Shown: positions 51,463-60,535, numbered from the stretch's first letter. The stretch is 64,000 bases of DNA from Thermohalobaculum sp965263335 (GCA_965263335.1 CBDHHE010000001.1:1922001-1986000), one strand, 5' to 3'. The notes: generated from the sequence alone by a model not told the origin. Program-made: numbers and translations.

Positions 51463-52967
51463 GCGGCAGCCTCGTGCAGGCGGAGCCAGTCTGCGAAGGC
51501 CGCCCGTTCGCTGATGCTGAGAAACATGCCGTGTTTGGTACGACGGGTCAGGATGTCCTCGGCGGTGCGGGCGAATTCGTGCTGCATCAACCAGCGTGCT
51601 TCGCGTTCATAGAAGAGCCCACCGAAGCACCGGCCCAGGTCTTCCATAGCGACGGCCCCGTCCAGCAGGGTCGCCGCATCCGTGCCATAGCAGCGCCCAT
51701 AGTGCATGGCGAGATCTATGGGCAGCCAAGGCCGGGCCGCCCGAAACCCTTGCAGCCAACTATCAAAATCGGCGTTCGCGATGCCGCCTCCGGGCAGGGG
51801 TGCCTTCTCGGTCCAGTCTGCACCCATATGCGGGAAAAATGGCCGCAACCGCACCAACGCATGCTCCGAAAGCTTGCGATATGTGGTGATCTTGCCGCCA
51901 AAAGCCGACAGCATCGGTGCACGCCCATCCCCGCCATCAAGCTCGAAATCGTAGTCTCGGGTAACAGCAGAGGCATTTTTCGTCGCATCATCGTCGTAGA
52001 GCGGGCGCACCCCAGAATAGCTGTCCAGCACATCATCAGGGGTCAACTCGGTGCGAAAGTACCTGTTCAGGATACCAAGAAGATAGTCGACCTCATCGCC
52101 ATCGATCACCACATCCTCGGGCACACCGTCGAAGGGAATGTCCGTGGTCCCGATCAGCGCAAGATCATCGAAATAGGGATTTACGAATATGATGCGTTTG
52201 TCGGTGTTCTGGAGGACATAGCCATGCTCTCCCTCCCACCATCGCTTCATGATGATGTGACTGCCTTTGACCAGGCGCACGCGTTTCGACGTGTTGATAC
52301 CGGCGACCCCGCCGATGACCTTCTCAACCCATGGGCCTGCGCCGTTGAAGATGGCGCGAGCGGTGATCTCGCGGCTCTCCCCGGTTTCGGTGTCGCGAAG
52401 CGTGGCCCGCCAGAGCTCGTCCTCGCGCCGTGCCGAGATGCACTCGGTCCGCGTCAGAATTTTGGCCCCGTGCCGCGCTGCGTCCACCGCATTCAGGATC
52501 ACCAGACGTGCGTCGTCCACCCAGACATCCCAGTAAGCGAAGGCCGAGGAGAATGCCTCCCGGATCATGACGCCTTCGGGTGCTCTGCGCAAATCCACCG
52601 CCCGCGTAGAGGGGATGCGTTTGCGTCCACCCAGGTGATCATAGATGAACAGCCCCAGCCGTATCAGCCAACGCGGGCGCTGTTCTGGGCTGTGTGGCAG
52701 GATCAGGCGGAGCGGCCATGTCAGGTGGGGCGCAACCTCCAGCACCACCTCGCGTTCGATCAGCGCCTCGCGGACCAGCCGGAACTCGTAGTACTCCAGA
52801 TAGCGCAGCCCGCCATGGATGTACTTGCCAGACCGCGACGAAGTGCCCTCGGCAAGATCGCCTTTTTCGCACAGTACGACCGACAATCCCCGCCCTGCCG
52901 CGTCACGGGCGACCCCGGCACCATTGACGCCGCCGCCTATCACCAGCAGATCGACGGGCTCGGTCAT
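51459..52967 (-). CDS. GlpD/EryB-like FAD-dependent polyol-phosphate dehydrogenase
   Basis: A 502-residue flavoprotein of the glycerol-3-phosphate dehydrogenase family. The FAD motif is LLVIGGGVNGAGVARDAAGRGLSVVL, with SGKYIHGGLRYLEYYEF, and the substrate-side GVRPLYDDDATKNASAVTRDY is typical. It donates electrons to the quinone pool at the membrane. In this operon a polyol phosphate other than glycerol 3-phosphate is likely: erythritol operons use a GlpD homologue (EryB) after the EryA kinase. The ATG at 52967 is close behind the stop of the aldolase gene. An upstream in-frame extension runs through that gene and is not real. Confidence 0.88.
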   Translation of the reverse strand: MTEPVDLLVIGGGVNGAGVARDAAGRGLSVVLCEKGDLAEGTSSRSGKYIHGGLRYLEYYEFRLVREALIEREVVLEVAPHLTWPLRLILPHSPEQRPRWLIRLGLFIYDHLGGRKRIPSTRAVDLRRAPEGVMIREAFSSAFAYWDVWVDDARLVILNAVDAARHGAKILTRTECISARREDELWRATLRDTETGESREITARAIFNGAGPWVEKVIGGVAGINTSKRVRLVKGSHIIMKRWWEGEHGYVLQNTDKRIIFVNPYFDDLALIGTTDIPFDGVPEDVVIDGDEVDYLLGILNRYFRTELTPDDVLDSYSGVRPLYDDDATKNASAVTRDYDFELDGGDGRAPMLSAFGGKITTYRKLSEHALVRLRPFFPHMGADWTEKAPLPGGGIANADFDSWLQGFRAARPWLPIDLAMHYGRCYGTDAATLLDGAVAMEDLGRCFGGLFYEREARWLMQHEFARTAEDILTRRTKHGMFLSISERAAFADWLRLHEAAA

Positions 52968-52971
52968 GTGC

Positions 52972-53703
52972 TCAGGTCTTCGCCTTGGCCTTGGACTTGG
53001 ACTTCGTAGTTCCCGAGCGCCTTGGCTTGGCCTGAGCGACCTTCTTGTGATCTTCCTGCACGCCGTAGGAACCGAACGCCCTTGCGGTCTCGGCAATCTC
53101 GGCTTCGTTGAGCAGTACGGGACCGCCGATCAGCAGTGTGTTGTAGTACTGGCGCGCTATCGTCTCGAGCTCTACCGCGAGCCACATGCCTTTCTCCAGG
53201 TTTGCCCCGACGGCGATGCTGCCATGGTTTGCCAGAAGGCAGGCGTTGCGATCCTCCAGCGCCTTGATCGCCTCATTCGAGAGTTCTTCGGTCCCAAACG
53301 TCGCGTACCCCGAGCAGCGAACGTTCATGCCGCCGAACGCGGCCATCATGTAGTGAACCGCCGGGATCTCCTTGCGTGCAATTGCCAGCGCCGTGCAATA
53401 GGTCGGATGGGCGTGCACCACAGCGCCGACATCCGGGCGGGCCCTCATGATGTCAAGATGAAAGCGCCACTCGGTCGAAGGCTTCAAGGGCCCCTCCCAC
53501 GCACCGTATTCCCCCTCCAGCGGCATGGATGCGATCATCTCCGGCTCCATCGCATCATAGGGCGTCGCCGAGGGCGAGATCAGCACCCGATCCTCGTACC
53601 GCGCCGAGATGTTGCCGGACGTGCCCTGGTTCAGCCCTGAGGCGTTCATGAACCGGCATTTATCGATGATGGCCTGGCGGAGGTCTTTCTCGGCTTTCTT
53701 CAT
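52972..53703 (-). CDS. Class II aldolase (fuculose-phosphate aldolase-like) with basic C-terminal tail
   Basis: A 243-residue aldolase of the FucA/AraD family. GTSGNISARY is the phosphate-binding start, SPSATPYDAM follows, the Glu is in KPSTEWRFHLDIM, the metal histidines are in VVHAHPTYCTALA, and LLANHGSIAVG carries the last His. Residues after about 218 form a tail rich in Lys, Ser, Arg and Ala (RRSGTTKSKSKAKAKT) that normal FucA lacks. It is 43 bases after the dehydrogenase gene and four before the GlpD-like one. Substrate is probably a ketose 1-phosphate or acid made by the kinases and dehydrogenases of this operon. Confidence 0.86.
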   Translation of the reverse strand: MKKAEKDLRQAIIDKCRFMNASGLNQGTSGNISARYEDRVLISPSATPYDAMEPEMIASMPLEGEYGAWEGPLKPSTEWRFHLDIMRARPDVGAVVHAHPTYCTALAIARKEIPAVHYMMAAFGGMNVRCSGYATFGTEELSNEAIKALEDRNACLLANHGSIAVGANLEKGMWLAVELETIARQYYNTLLIGGPVLLNEAEIAETARAFGSYGVQEDHKKVAQAKPRRSGTTKSKSKAKAKT

Positions 53704-53746
53704 GTTGCGTCCTTGGGGTCCGGGAGATCGTCTGCAAAAACTCGGC

Positions 53747-54796
53747 TCAGCAGGGGTTCAGCGGTGGCTCGCCAGCGATCCAGCGGCGCACTTCCTCGGC
53801 GGCCTTCGCGGCGGCTATGCGCACGGTCTTCAGCGAAGCCCCGGCGATGTGCGGGGTGAGGGTCACGTTGGGCAATTGCAGGAGCGGCCAGTCCGGTGGT
53901 GTGGGTTCGATGGCGAAAGTCTCGAGCATGGCACCCCGGATCCGCCCCGCGGACAATGCGTCGTAGAGCGCATCGTAGTCCATCAGCGGTCCGCGGGCAG
54001 TGTTGACGAGCACCGCGGTTGGTTTCATGGCGGCCAGCGCGACGGCGTCGATCATGCCCGTGGTCTCGGATGTGACCCGCGGGTGGAGCGTCACCACATC
54101 CGCCTCGGCCAGCAACCGGTCCAAGGCGACCAACTCGACACCCCCTTCGAGGTCCTCGGGCAACAGCTGTACATAAGGATCCGCGACCAAAACCCTACAC
54201 TCGAACGCACGCAGCAAGCGAACCACTCTCGTGCCGACCGCGCCGTAGCCGATCACACCAACTGTCATCTCCGACAGCTCGTCGCCGGTGACATCCGCCC
54301 GATACAGATCACCGCGGTAGTCACCTCTGCGCAGCGCGTCATGGCCGCGGGTAATGTTGCGGGTCTCGGCCAGGATGGCGCCGATGGTGAACTCGGCGAC
54401 GGCCGAGGCATTGCGCCCCGGCGTGTTGACGACCGTCACACCATGCGTGCGCGCGGCCTGCATGTCGACATTGACCGGTCCACCACGCGACACCGCCACC
54501 AGCTTGAGCTTGGGCATGTCGGCGAACATGGCGGCTGAGAGCGGCGCCAAATGCGTGACCAGCACCGGTGCCGAGCCCACATGGCCTATCACGTCGGCGG
54601 GTTCGCCCATGTACTCCTTCAATCCCTCCATACCCGGCTTGGCATAGCCGTGCTCCATAGGCTCGTCGGGCCAGGGCAGATCCAGATTGCGGCATGTGAC
54701 GGCGTCGCCGCAGGCCTCGCGCAGGGCAGCCTCGAACATGTCCGACAGCATGAACCTGTCGCCGATGATCGCGATCTCGGTAGCAGAGGAGGTCAT
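53747..54796 (-). CDS. D-2-hydroxyacid dehydrogenase (PGDH/SerA-like)
   Basis: A 349-residue NAD-dependent dehydrogenase. The Rossmann motif is VGVIGYGAVGTRVVRLL, the substrate Arg is in LVNTARGPLMDYDAL, Glu is in MLETFAIEPTPP, and the catalytic His is in LTPHIAGAS. Its start overlaps the EryA-like kinase stop by four bases. It belongs to the polyol operon, where a 2-hydroxyacid or 2-ketoacid step is not part of the known erythritol route, so the pathway includes a sugar acid or the enzyme has another substrate. Confidence 0.86.
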   Translation of the reverse strand: MTSSATEIAIIGDRFMLSDMFEAALREACGDAVTCRNLDLPWPDEPMEHGYAKPGMEGLKEYMGEPADVIGHVGSAPVLVTHLAPLSAAMFADMPKLKLVAVSRGGPVNVDMQAARTHGVTVVNTPGRNASAVAEFTIGAILAETRNITRGHDALRRGDYRGDLYRADVTGDELSEMTVGVIGYGAVGTRVVRLLRAFECRVLVADPYVQLLPEDLEGGVELVALDRLLAEADVVTLHPRVTSETTGMIDAVALAAMKPTAVLVNTARGPLMDYDALYDALSAGRIRGAMLETFAIEPTPPDWPLLQLPNVTLTPHIAGASLKTVRIAAAKAAEEVRRWIAGEPPLNPC

Positions 54797-56352
54797 GTGA
54801 GCCGCTCCCGCATAGCAGAGATGGCCGCCCACGCCGGGGGGGCCGACTCTCGCCCTGTCCGGTAGGCTTCGAAAAGGGCATCGTACACGGGCACCAGGGC
54901 TTGGTCCGGTGCTTCAGGTGTCTGCAGCAAGGGCGCGACCCAAGTGTCCACGCAGGCATCAACGTCCCGAAACACCCCTTGCGCCAACGCAGCGATCATA
55001 GAGGCTCCGGCAGCCCCGGCTTCCTCCTGCGCCACCGAGCGTACCGGTCTGTCCAGTGCTGCTGCGAGGATCCGGCGGAGCGCCGTCGAGCGTGCCGCTC
55101 CTCCGGACATGCGGATCTCCGATGGCATCGGCCCCATCGCCTCGTAGCAATCCCGCCCTGCCAAAGCGAGCCCGTCATAAACGGCCCGCATCATATCGAA
55201 CCAGCCTGTGGTCTGGTCCAGTCCAGTGAAGCTCGCTCGGGCGTCAGGCTCGGTGAACGGCCCACGCTCGCCCGCCAACGAGATGAACGGGTGGTAGATG
55301 GCGCCCCCCGGACGCGCCGTCATGACGTTGTCGTCCAGCCCCTTCAACAGATCAGACAGAGATCGTTCGACGTTCTCGGCTTGCAGGATTTGAACCGCCA
55401 AACCCAGCATCCAGTCGATGTTGAGGGTTGCCGCCATATTGGTCTGAATCTGCCCGTAGGCCTTGCCGGGAAATGCCATCGTATAGCCGGATCGCGCGTC
55501 GTTGAGCACCACGGCCTCTGCGCTTGGAACGAAGCGCATGTGCACGCCGGTCGAACCCAGGATCGTCAATCCCGGCGCCTCGGCGGGATCGTGCAGGCCT
55601 GCCCCGAGGGCCGTACACATGATGTCCACATAGCCAAGCGATACCGGCGTTCCTGCCGGCAGGTCTGTCGCGGCCGCCGCCGCCGGTGTCAGGCCATGGG
55701 CAGTGACCGCACCATCTACCACCGGTGGCAATAGGGAGCGCAGATCCGACAGTCCAAGCGCCTCCAGGACGTCATCCGAATAGTCCCGGGTGCGAAAGTC
55801 GCCAAAGGTGAAAACACCCTCTGTCGGATCGGTCGCACGCACGCCGGTGAGGTTCAGGTAAAGCCAGTCCTTGCAGTGGAGCGCAGTGGCTGCCCGGGAC
55901 AGCAAATCCGGGTCGTGACGCTTCATCCACGTCAGATGCGTGCGCATCTGACAGACATTCACGCCCGAACCTGTGGCGCGATAGATGGTGTCGATGCCCG
56001 CACTCGCATCGATCTCCCGCGCCTCGGCCGCCGCACGAGAGTCCAACCAAAGCCAGCCATCGTGGACCGGCCGCTCGTCCTTGTCTATCAACCAGCAGCC
56101 ATCGCCCTGACCAGTCACACCGATCGCCAGCACGCGGCCCGCCAGTCCCGGCAGCTCATCGCCCAGCCTGCGCAACACCGCAGCGGTATCCTCCCAGGTC
56201 CGGGCCATGTCCTGCTCGACCCCACCATTCGGCAGGGTCGAGTAGTTGTTGCGTCGGCTGGCAATCGCAAGCTGCTGTCCCGAAAGATTGAAGGCCACCG
56301 CCTTGATAACCGATGTTCCCGCATCGATACCGATGAGGACATCGCGGGTCAT
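54793..56352 (-). CDS. EryA-like FGGY sugar-alcohol kinase
   Basis: A 519-residue kinase of FGGY family length. The N-terminus (VLIGIDAGTSVIKAVAFNL), GVEQDMARTW, TGQGDGCWLID and ALHCKDWLYLNLTG resemble the erythritol kinase EryA. The catalytic Asp is in LGYVDIMCTALGAG, and the C-lobe has RMSGGAARSTALRRILA. It should phosphorylate erythritol or a related C4-C5 polyol. It overlaps the TOBE-domain ORF upstream and the dehydrogenase downstream by four bases each. Without rpiB/tpiB-like genes nearby, erythritol is not certain. Confidence 0.85.
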   Translation of the reverse strand: MTRDVLIGIDAGTSVIKAVAFNLSGQQLAIASRRNNYSTLPNGGVEQDMARTWEDTAAVLRRLGDELPGLAGRVLAIGVTGQGDGCWLIDKDERPVHDGWLWLDSRAAAEAREIDASAGIDTIYRATGSGVNVCQMRTHLTWMKRHDPDLLSRAATALHCKDWLYLNLTGVRATDPTEGVFTFGDFRTRDYSDDVLEALGLSDLRSLLPPVVDGAVTAHGLTPAAAAATDLPAGTPVSLGYVDIMCTALGAGLHDPAEAPGLTILGSTGVHMRFVPSAEAVVLNDARSGYTMAFPGKAYGQIQTNMAATLNIDWMLGLAVQILQAENVERSLSDLLKGLDDNVMTARPGGAIYHPFISLAGERGPFTEPDARASFTGLDQTTGWFDMMRAVYDGLALAGRDCYEAMGPMPSEIRMSGGAARSTALRRILAAALDRPVRSVAQEEAGAAGASMIAALAQGVFRDVDACVDTWVAPLLQTPEAPDQALVPVYDALFEAYRTGRESAPPAWAAISAMRERLT

Positions 56353-56693
56353 GCCGCAACCCTTTCACCGCCGTGGCTGATGGCTGCGCCCGTGTCGGTT
56401 TCGAAGAGGTGGAGGTCTTCCGCGGCGATGGAGATCCCGATCGATGCTCCTTTGTCCAACCGCGCCCGGTCGTGGGTGACGGACACGATGGTTGCCCCGG
56501 CAAACTTTGCTGCAATGTGGGACTGGTCGCCCAGCCACTGGTTCACCAGAACCTTTGCCGGAACACCGGTATCGTTGATTTGCACGGCATGTGGGCGGAT
56601 GCCGACGGTTACTTTGCGCTGTTGCAGCAGGTCGTCACGCAACTCGGCGGCGAACGCGTCTTGCGGATAGCTCAGCGTCACACCATCGCCCAT
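56349..56693 (-). CDS. Split C-terminal TOBE part of a MalK-like ATPase
   Basis: A 114-residue ORF that reads as the missing C-terminal regulatory domain of the adjacent 267-residue ATPase. VTVGIRPHAVQIND is the hallmark MalK-type TOBE motif, and RARLDKGASIGISIAAEDLHLFETDTG ends it. The ATG lies inside the last codons of the NBD gene in the -1 frame, right after an in-frame TAA. A single-base loss near the AAA/TGGG run would explain the split. It could be expressed by reinitiation or be non-functional. It overlaps the kinase start by four bases. Confidence 0.75.
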   Translation of the reverse strand: MGDGVTLSYPQDAFAAELRDDLLQQRKVTVGIRPHAVQINDTGVPAKVLVNQWLGDQSHIAAKFAGATIVSVTHDRARLDKGASIGISIAAEDLHLFETDTGAAISHGGERVAA

Positions 56694-57481
56694 TTAAAGT
56701 TCAGCGCTCCGCCATCCACCGCCGCTTCGGCTGAAAAGACATTCATCGGTGGTTCTCCGATGAACGTTCCAGTGAAGAGGTTCGCCGGGCGGTCTTTCAA
56801 CCTTTCGGGCGTGTCGAACTGTTGCAACACGCCGTCTTCCATCACCGCGATGCGATCGGCCAGTGCATTTGCCTCGGTCTGATCGTGGGTCACCAGAATG
56901 GCCGTTAGACCGCGCTCTTTGATGAAATGCTTCATTCGCCCGCGCAAGTGAGCGCGCAATTGGGGTTCGAGTTGCCCCATCGGTTCATCCAACAGGTGCA
57001 GGTCCGCATCCCTGATCAGCGCGCGGCCAAGGCTGACCCGTTGCTGCTGTCCCCCGGAAATCGACGATGGATAGCGGCCGAGGATGTCTTCGATCTCCAG
57101 CAACCTGGCGATCTCGCTGACCCGGCGATCGATCTCGGCCCGGTCCAGCCGCTGGGACTTCAGGGCGAACCCGATGTTCTCGCCAACGGTCAGCGGCGGA
57201 TAGAGCGAGTACCCTTCGAACGCCATGGCGACGTTGCGTCGGGCGGGTTGCAGGGTGTGGATTTGGGTTGAACCCAGGGTGATCTTGCCCTCCGACACCT
57301 CTTCAAACCCCGCGATCATGCGCAGAGTTGAGGTCTTTCCGCAGCCGGACGAGCCCAGCAGCGCCACGATTTCCCCGGCCTCGACGGTCAGGTCAAAGTC
57401 CCGCACCGCGTGAACCTCGTTTGCTGCGCCGGCGTTGTAGCGCTTGTTGATACGGTCGAGCGTAAGGGGCGCTCCGCTCAT
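56678..57481 (-). CDS. CUT1 ABC transporter ATPase, NBD only (truncated MalK-like)
   Basis: A 267-residue ATPase, about 100 residues shorter than MalK relatives. Walker A is GSSGCGKTS, the signature is ISGGQQQR, Walker B is LHLLDEPM and the H-loop is ILVTHDQTEA, so catalytic Glu and His are intact. The Q-loop, however, is AFEGYSLYP, with Glu for Gln, and the D-loop is GQLEP instead of SNLDA. Its TOBE domain continues in the overlapping next ORF in another frame. It is coupled by an ATGA overlap to a second, different ATPase gene upstream, as in the rhizobial glycerol GlpS/GlpT pair. Confidence 0.85.
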   Translation of the reverse strand: MSGAPLTLDRINKRYNAGAANEVHAVRDFDLTVEAGEIVALLGSSGCGKTSTLRMIAGFEEVSEGKITLGSTQIHTLQPARRNVAMAFEGYSLYPPLTVGENIGFALKSQRLDRAEIDRRVSEIARLLEIEDILGRYPSSISGGQQQRVSLGRALIRDADLHLLDEPMGQLEPQLRAHLRGRMKHFIKERGLTAILVTHDQTEANALADRIAVMEDGVLQQFDTPERLKDRPANLFTGTFIGEPPMNVFSAEAAVDGGALNFKWAMV

Positions 57482-58581
57482 GCCGCAGCCTCCCCGGCAG
57501 TTTCGCCGGTGGCCGGGAGAATTCGATTGCCCGTGCCCCGATCGAACAGAATGGCGTCCTGGGCATCCATTGCAATGACGGCAGGCCCACTGGCAGGTGC
57601 GATGGTCCCTGCAGGCCGGGAGATCAGGATTTCACGCCCCCCTCGTGTCACGCAAAGGGTCACGGCTTTCTCGTTCAACGGCGTTTCCGCCTCGACGGTA
57701 ACGGGGATGCCCGGCCCCGAGGTGAACCGCAACGCTTCGGGGCGGATTCCCAAAACACAGTCTCTGCCCCGAGCAGCATCGTACCCCGACGGCAGAGCGA
57801 TCTTCTGCCCCGAAACCTCTACAGACATGCCCGAGCCATCGCTACCTGGGACGACATCCAGCAAATTGATCGATGGATCACCAAAATGGTTGGCGATGCC
57901 GACTGTGGCAGGACGCAGGTAGATTTCCTCGGGCGTGCCCGCCTGCACCACGCGCCGATCCTGCAGCACTGCGATTTGATCCCCTAACGCCATGGCCTCC
58001 TTGTAGTCCTGAGTCACATAGACCACCGTCGCGCCGCGATCAGCCAGCAGGCGGGGCAACTCCAGTCGCATCTCGAAACGAAGCTTCGCGTCAACATTCC
58101 GCAACGGGTCGTCCAGCAACAGGACATCTGGTTCAGCCACCAGCGCGCGGGCCAACGCCGTGCGTTGTTTCTGACCGTTCGACAGTGCACGCGGCGCGTG
58201 GCCCAACACATGGTCGATCTTCAACAGGCGGGCGACAGCGTCCACGCCTTCACGAATTCGATCCCGCGTTGAGCGTTGAGCGGTCAGCGGAGAGGCAATG
58301 TTGTCGAACGCGGACATGTGCGGGAAGAGTGCAAAGTTCTGAAAAGCCATACCGACGCCGCGGCGTTCTGGCGGGAGATCGGTGACGTCCTCTCCATTGA
58401 TCACGATCTGTCCGGCATCCGGGTCTTCAGCGCCCGCGATGCACCGCAAAAGCACGGTCTTGCCCGCTCCGGAGGGGCCGAAAAGCACGAGTGTTTGACC
58501 CTTGGGCACCTCCAGTGACACACCGTCCAGCACCGTTTCCGACTTGAACCGCTTGTTCAGGGCGTTGATCTTAAGGCTCAC
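57478..58581 (-). CDS. CUT1 ABC transporter ATPase with degenerate catalytic motifs
   Basis: A 367-residue full-length MalK-type ATPase with TOBE domain (VLGIRPEALRF). Walker A is GPSGAGKTV and the Q-loop AFQNFALFPHM is normal. The signature is LSNGQ rather than LSGGQ. Walker B is LLLDDPLRNVDA, with Asp for the catalytic Glu, and the H-loop is YVTQDYKEA, with Gln for His. These changes predict weak or no hydrolysis at its own site. The start is GTG at 58581, four bases from the permease stop. It pairs with the NBD-only ATPase to form an asymmetric heterodimer. Confidence 0.87.
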   Translation of the reverse strand: MSLKINALNKRFKSETVLDGVSLEVPKGQTLVLFGPSGAGKTVLLRCIAGAEDPDAGQIVINGEDVTDLPPERRGVGMAFQNFALFPHMSAFDNIASPLTAQRSTRDRIREGVDAVARLLKIDHVLGHAPRALSNGQKQRTALARALVAEPDVLLLDDPLRNVDAKLRFEMRLELPRLLADRGATVVYVTQDYKEAMALGDQIAVLQDRRVVQAGTPEEIYLRPATVGIANHFGDPSINLLDVVPGSDGSGMSVEVSGQKIALPSGYDAARGRDCVLGIRPEALRFTSGPGIPVTVEAETPLNEKAVTLCVTRGGREILISRPAGTIAPASGPAVIAMDAQDAILFDRGTGNRILPATGETAGEAAA

Positions 58582-58585
58582 CGGC

Positions 58586-59443
58586 TCACCCCTTGACCGC
58601 GCCGAGGGAAAGACCCTCAACCAGATACCGCTGCGCCCAGAGCGCGAGCGCCAGCGTTGGCGTGATCGACAGTACCACCGCGGCGGCAATCTGGCCGTAC
58701 TGGATGCCAGAGGCGGTGACAAAGGCCAAAGCGCCGACGGTTACCGGTTGCTTGTCTGCACTTGCCAAAACCAATGCGAAGATGAAGTTGTTCCAGGCGA
58801 AGATGAAGGCCAGCAGGCCCGCCGCCGCGATCCCGGGCCCTGCCAGCGGAAGAGCGATGCGCCGGAAGGTCGACCACCACGAATGGCCCGCAATCCGATA
58901 GGCATGTTCGACATCCGGGCTGATGTCCTCAAAGTAGCCGCGCACGATCCATAGGATCAGCGGCAGGCAGATCAGCTGATAGACCCAGATCAGCCCGCCA
59001 TAGGTGTTTGCAAGACCGATGTCCTGAAAATAGATCGTCAATGGCAACAGGACCAGCAGGGGCGGCGCAAAGCGGAAGGATAAAAGTGTGAAGGCAATGT
59101 CCTCGGACCCGCGGAACTTGTGCCGTGCAAATGCATAGGCCGCCGGAACCCCCAGCATGAGGGCCACCGCCACGGATCCCACTGAAAGGATAACCGAGTT
59201 CAACAGATTCGACATGAACGCCACGTCCAACGTGCCCGCATTGGTCTCCAATTTTCCGGTGATCAGCGCCTGATAGTTCTGGATCGTCGGCGTATAAAGC
59301 AGCGAGGGCGGCGAGCGCAGGATGGTCTCGTTGGTTTGCAGGCTCATCTGCGCGATCCAGAAGATCGGGAACATGAAAAACAGCACGACCAGCGTAAGCG
59401 CGATGCCTCGCAGCCAGCGTTCAAGGGGCGATTGGTAGTCCAT
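58586..59443 (-). CDS. CUT1 ABC transporter permease, MalG-like
   Basis: A 285-residue inner-membrane permease with six helices. The N-terminus has IALTLVVLFFMFPIFWIAQMSLQ, and the EAA loop is DISPDVEHAYRIAGHSWWSTFRRIALPLAGPG. The C-terminus (YLVEGLSLGAVKG) is typical of MalG-type polyol permeases. The ATG shares its A with the stop of the MalF-like gene (TGATG). It forms the channel with that gene's product. Confidence 0.9.
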   Translation of the reverse strand: MDYQSPLERWLRGIALTLVVLFFMFPIFWIAQMSLQTNETILRSPPSLLYTPTIQNYQALITGKLETNAGTLDVAFMSNLLNSVILSVGSVAVALMLGVPAAYAFARHKFRGSEDIAFTLLSFRFAPPLLVLLPLTIYFQDIGLANTYGGLIWVYQLICLPLILWIVRGYFEDISPDVEHAYRIAGHSWWSTFRRIALPLAGPGIAAAGLLAFIFAWNNFIFALVLASADKQPVTVGALAFVTASGIQYGQIAAAVVLSITPTLALALWAQRYLVEGLSLGAVKG

Positions 59444-60366
59444 CAGATCTCTCCCCTCGCGCGCTCGCGCAGGCGCAGCCAGTTCTTGATGAATATGTTT
59501 GACAGGAAGAACGTCACCGCCCAAAGGATCATCAGCAGGGCTGCCGACCGTCCGACATTGGTGGACTGGAAGAAGTTCAGATACGCCTCGACCTGGAAGA
59601 CCATCAGCTTGTCGCCGGGCCCGCCCTGAGTCAGCGCATAGATGATGTCGAACTGCTGAATGCTGTCCAGCAGCCGGAACAGCGAGGCGGTCAGAATGTA
59701 CGGCATCAGCATCGGCAGCGTGATGCGCCAGAACTGCTGGGCGCGCGGCACACCATCCAATGCAGCCGCTTCAAACGGTTGTTTCGGGAGCGAGCGCAGC
59801 CCTGCAAGCAAAAGGATCATGATGAACGGTGTGTAGACCCAGATGTCCACCAGCACGACAGTGAAGAGCGCGGTGTCAGGGGAATTGCCCCACTTGAAAT
59901 CCTCGAAGCCCACGAGACCTGCGAGATAGCTGAGGATCCCGAAATTCGGGTTGGTCATCAGCTTCCACATCAGCGCTGCCAGGGCAGGTGCCACCATCAG
60001 CGGCATGAGCAGCATGATCGATATGAAGTTGTTCAGCCGCGTCCGCTTCTGCAACAGCAACGCGATGCCAAGGCCGAGCAGCAACTCCAGCCCGACCGTC
60101 AGAAAGGCGTACACCAGGCTGATCTGCAGGGTGTTCCAGAAGTCTGGGTCGGAAAAGAAGTTCAGATAGTTTTCGCCCCAGTTCATGCCTCTGTTCCAGG
60201 GCTGGCTCATCCGAAAGCGCTGAAGTGAGTAATACACTGCCGTCCCGAACGGGATCAGAATGCCGATGCAAACCAAGAGTGCTGGCAGGCTCAGGAGATA
60301 GGGTAACAGGCGGCGAGAGACGCGCGGGCGGCGCCGGGGAGCGTCGGCAGTGGCGGTCGCCGTCAT
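59443..60366 (-). CDS. CUT1 ABC transporter permease, MalF-like
   Basis: A 307-residue inner-membrane permease with six helices after a basic proline-rich N-terminus (RRRPRVSRRLLPYLL). The conserved EAA loop is EAAALDGVPRAQQFWRITLPMLMP, and DIIYALTQGGPGDKLMV is the typical sugar/polyol-permease stretch. It is separated from the binding-protein gene by 169 bp holding a strong hairpin. It pairs with the MalG-like protein. Confidence 0.9.
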   Translation of the reverse strand: MTATATADAPRRRPRVSRRLLPYLLSLPALLVCIGILIPFGTAVYYSLQRFRMSQPWNRGMNWGENYLNFFSDPDFWNTLQISLVYAFLTVGLELLLGLGIALLLQKRTRLNNFISIMLLMPLMVAPALAALMWKLMTNPNFGILSYLAGLVGFEDFKWGNSPDTALFTVVLVDIWVYTPFIMILLLAGLRSLPKQPFEAAALDGVPRAQQFWRITLPMLMPYILTASLFRLLDSIQQFDIIYALTQGGPGDKLMVFQVEAYLNFFQSTNVGRSAALLMILWAVTFFLSNIFIKNWLRLRERARGEI

Positions 60367-60503
60367 GGCAGGCAGGCTCCTTGCTCGCGCGAGCGAAAAC
60401 CAGGATCTTTGGCTCGGGCGCGCGGGACGTATCGGGTCAGGCCCGGGACATCAGACCCGCCAGCGACAAATCGAAATGCAATCGCGTTCATGTCTTTGAG
60501 CGG

Positions 60504-60527
60504 AGGGTGGGGGTCTGCCCCCACCCT
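60504..60527 (-). other. Strong hairpin between the polyol SBP and permease genes
   Basis: AGGGTGGGGG and CCCCCACCCT form a perfect 10-bp stem with a 4-nt loop just past the SBP stop. There is no U-tract. It probably stabilises SBP mRNA or lowers read-through into the permeases. Confidence 0.65.
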
Positions 60528-60535
60528 ACCCTTTG

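Noticed and set aside
51474..53009. 511-residue plus-strand ORF opposite the GlpD-like gene
   Set aside because: Shadow frame caused by GC-rich codon use; the minus-strand flavoprotein is certain.
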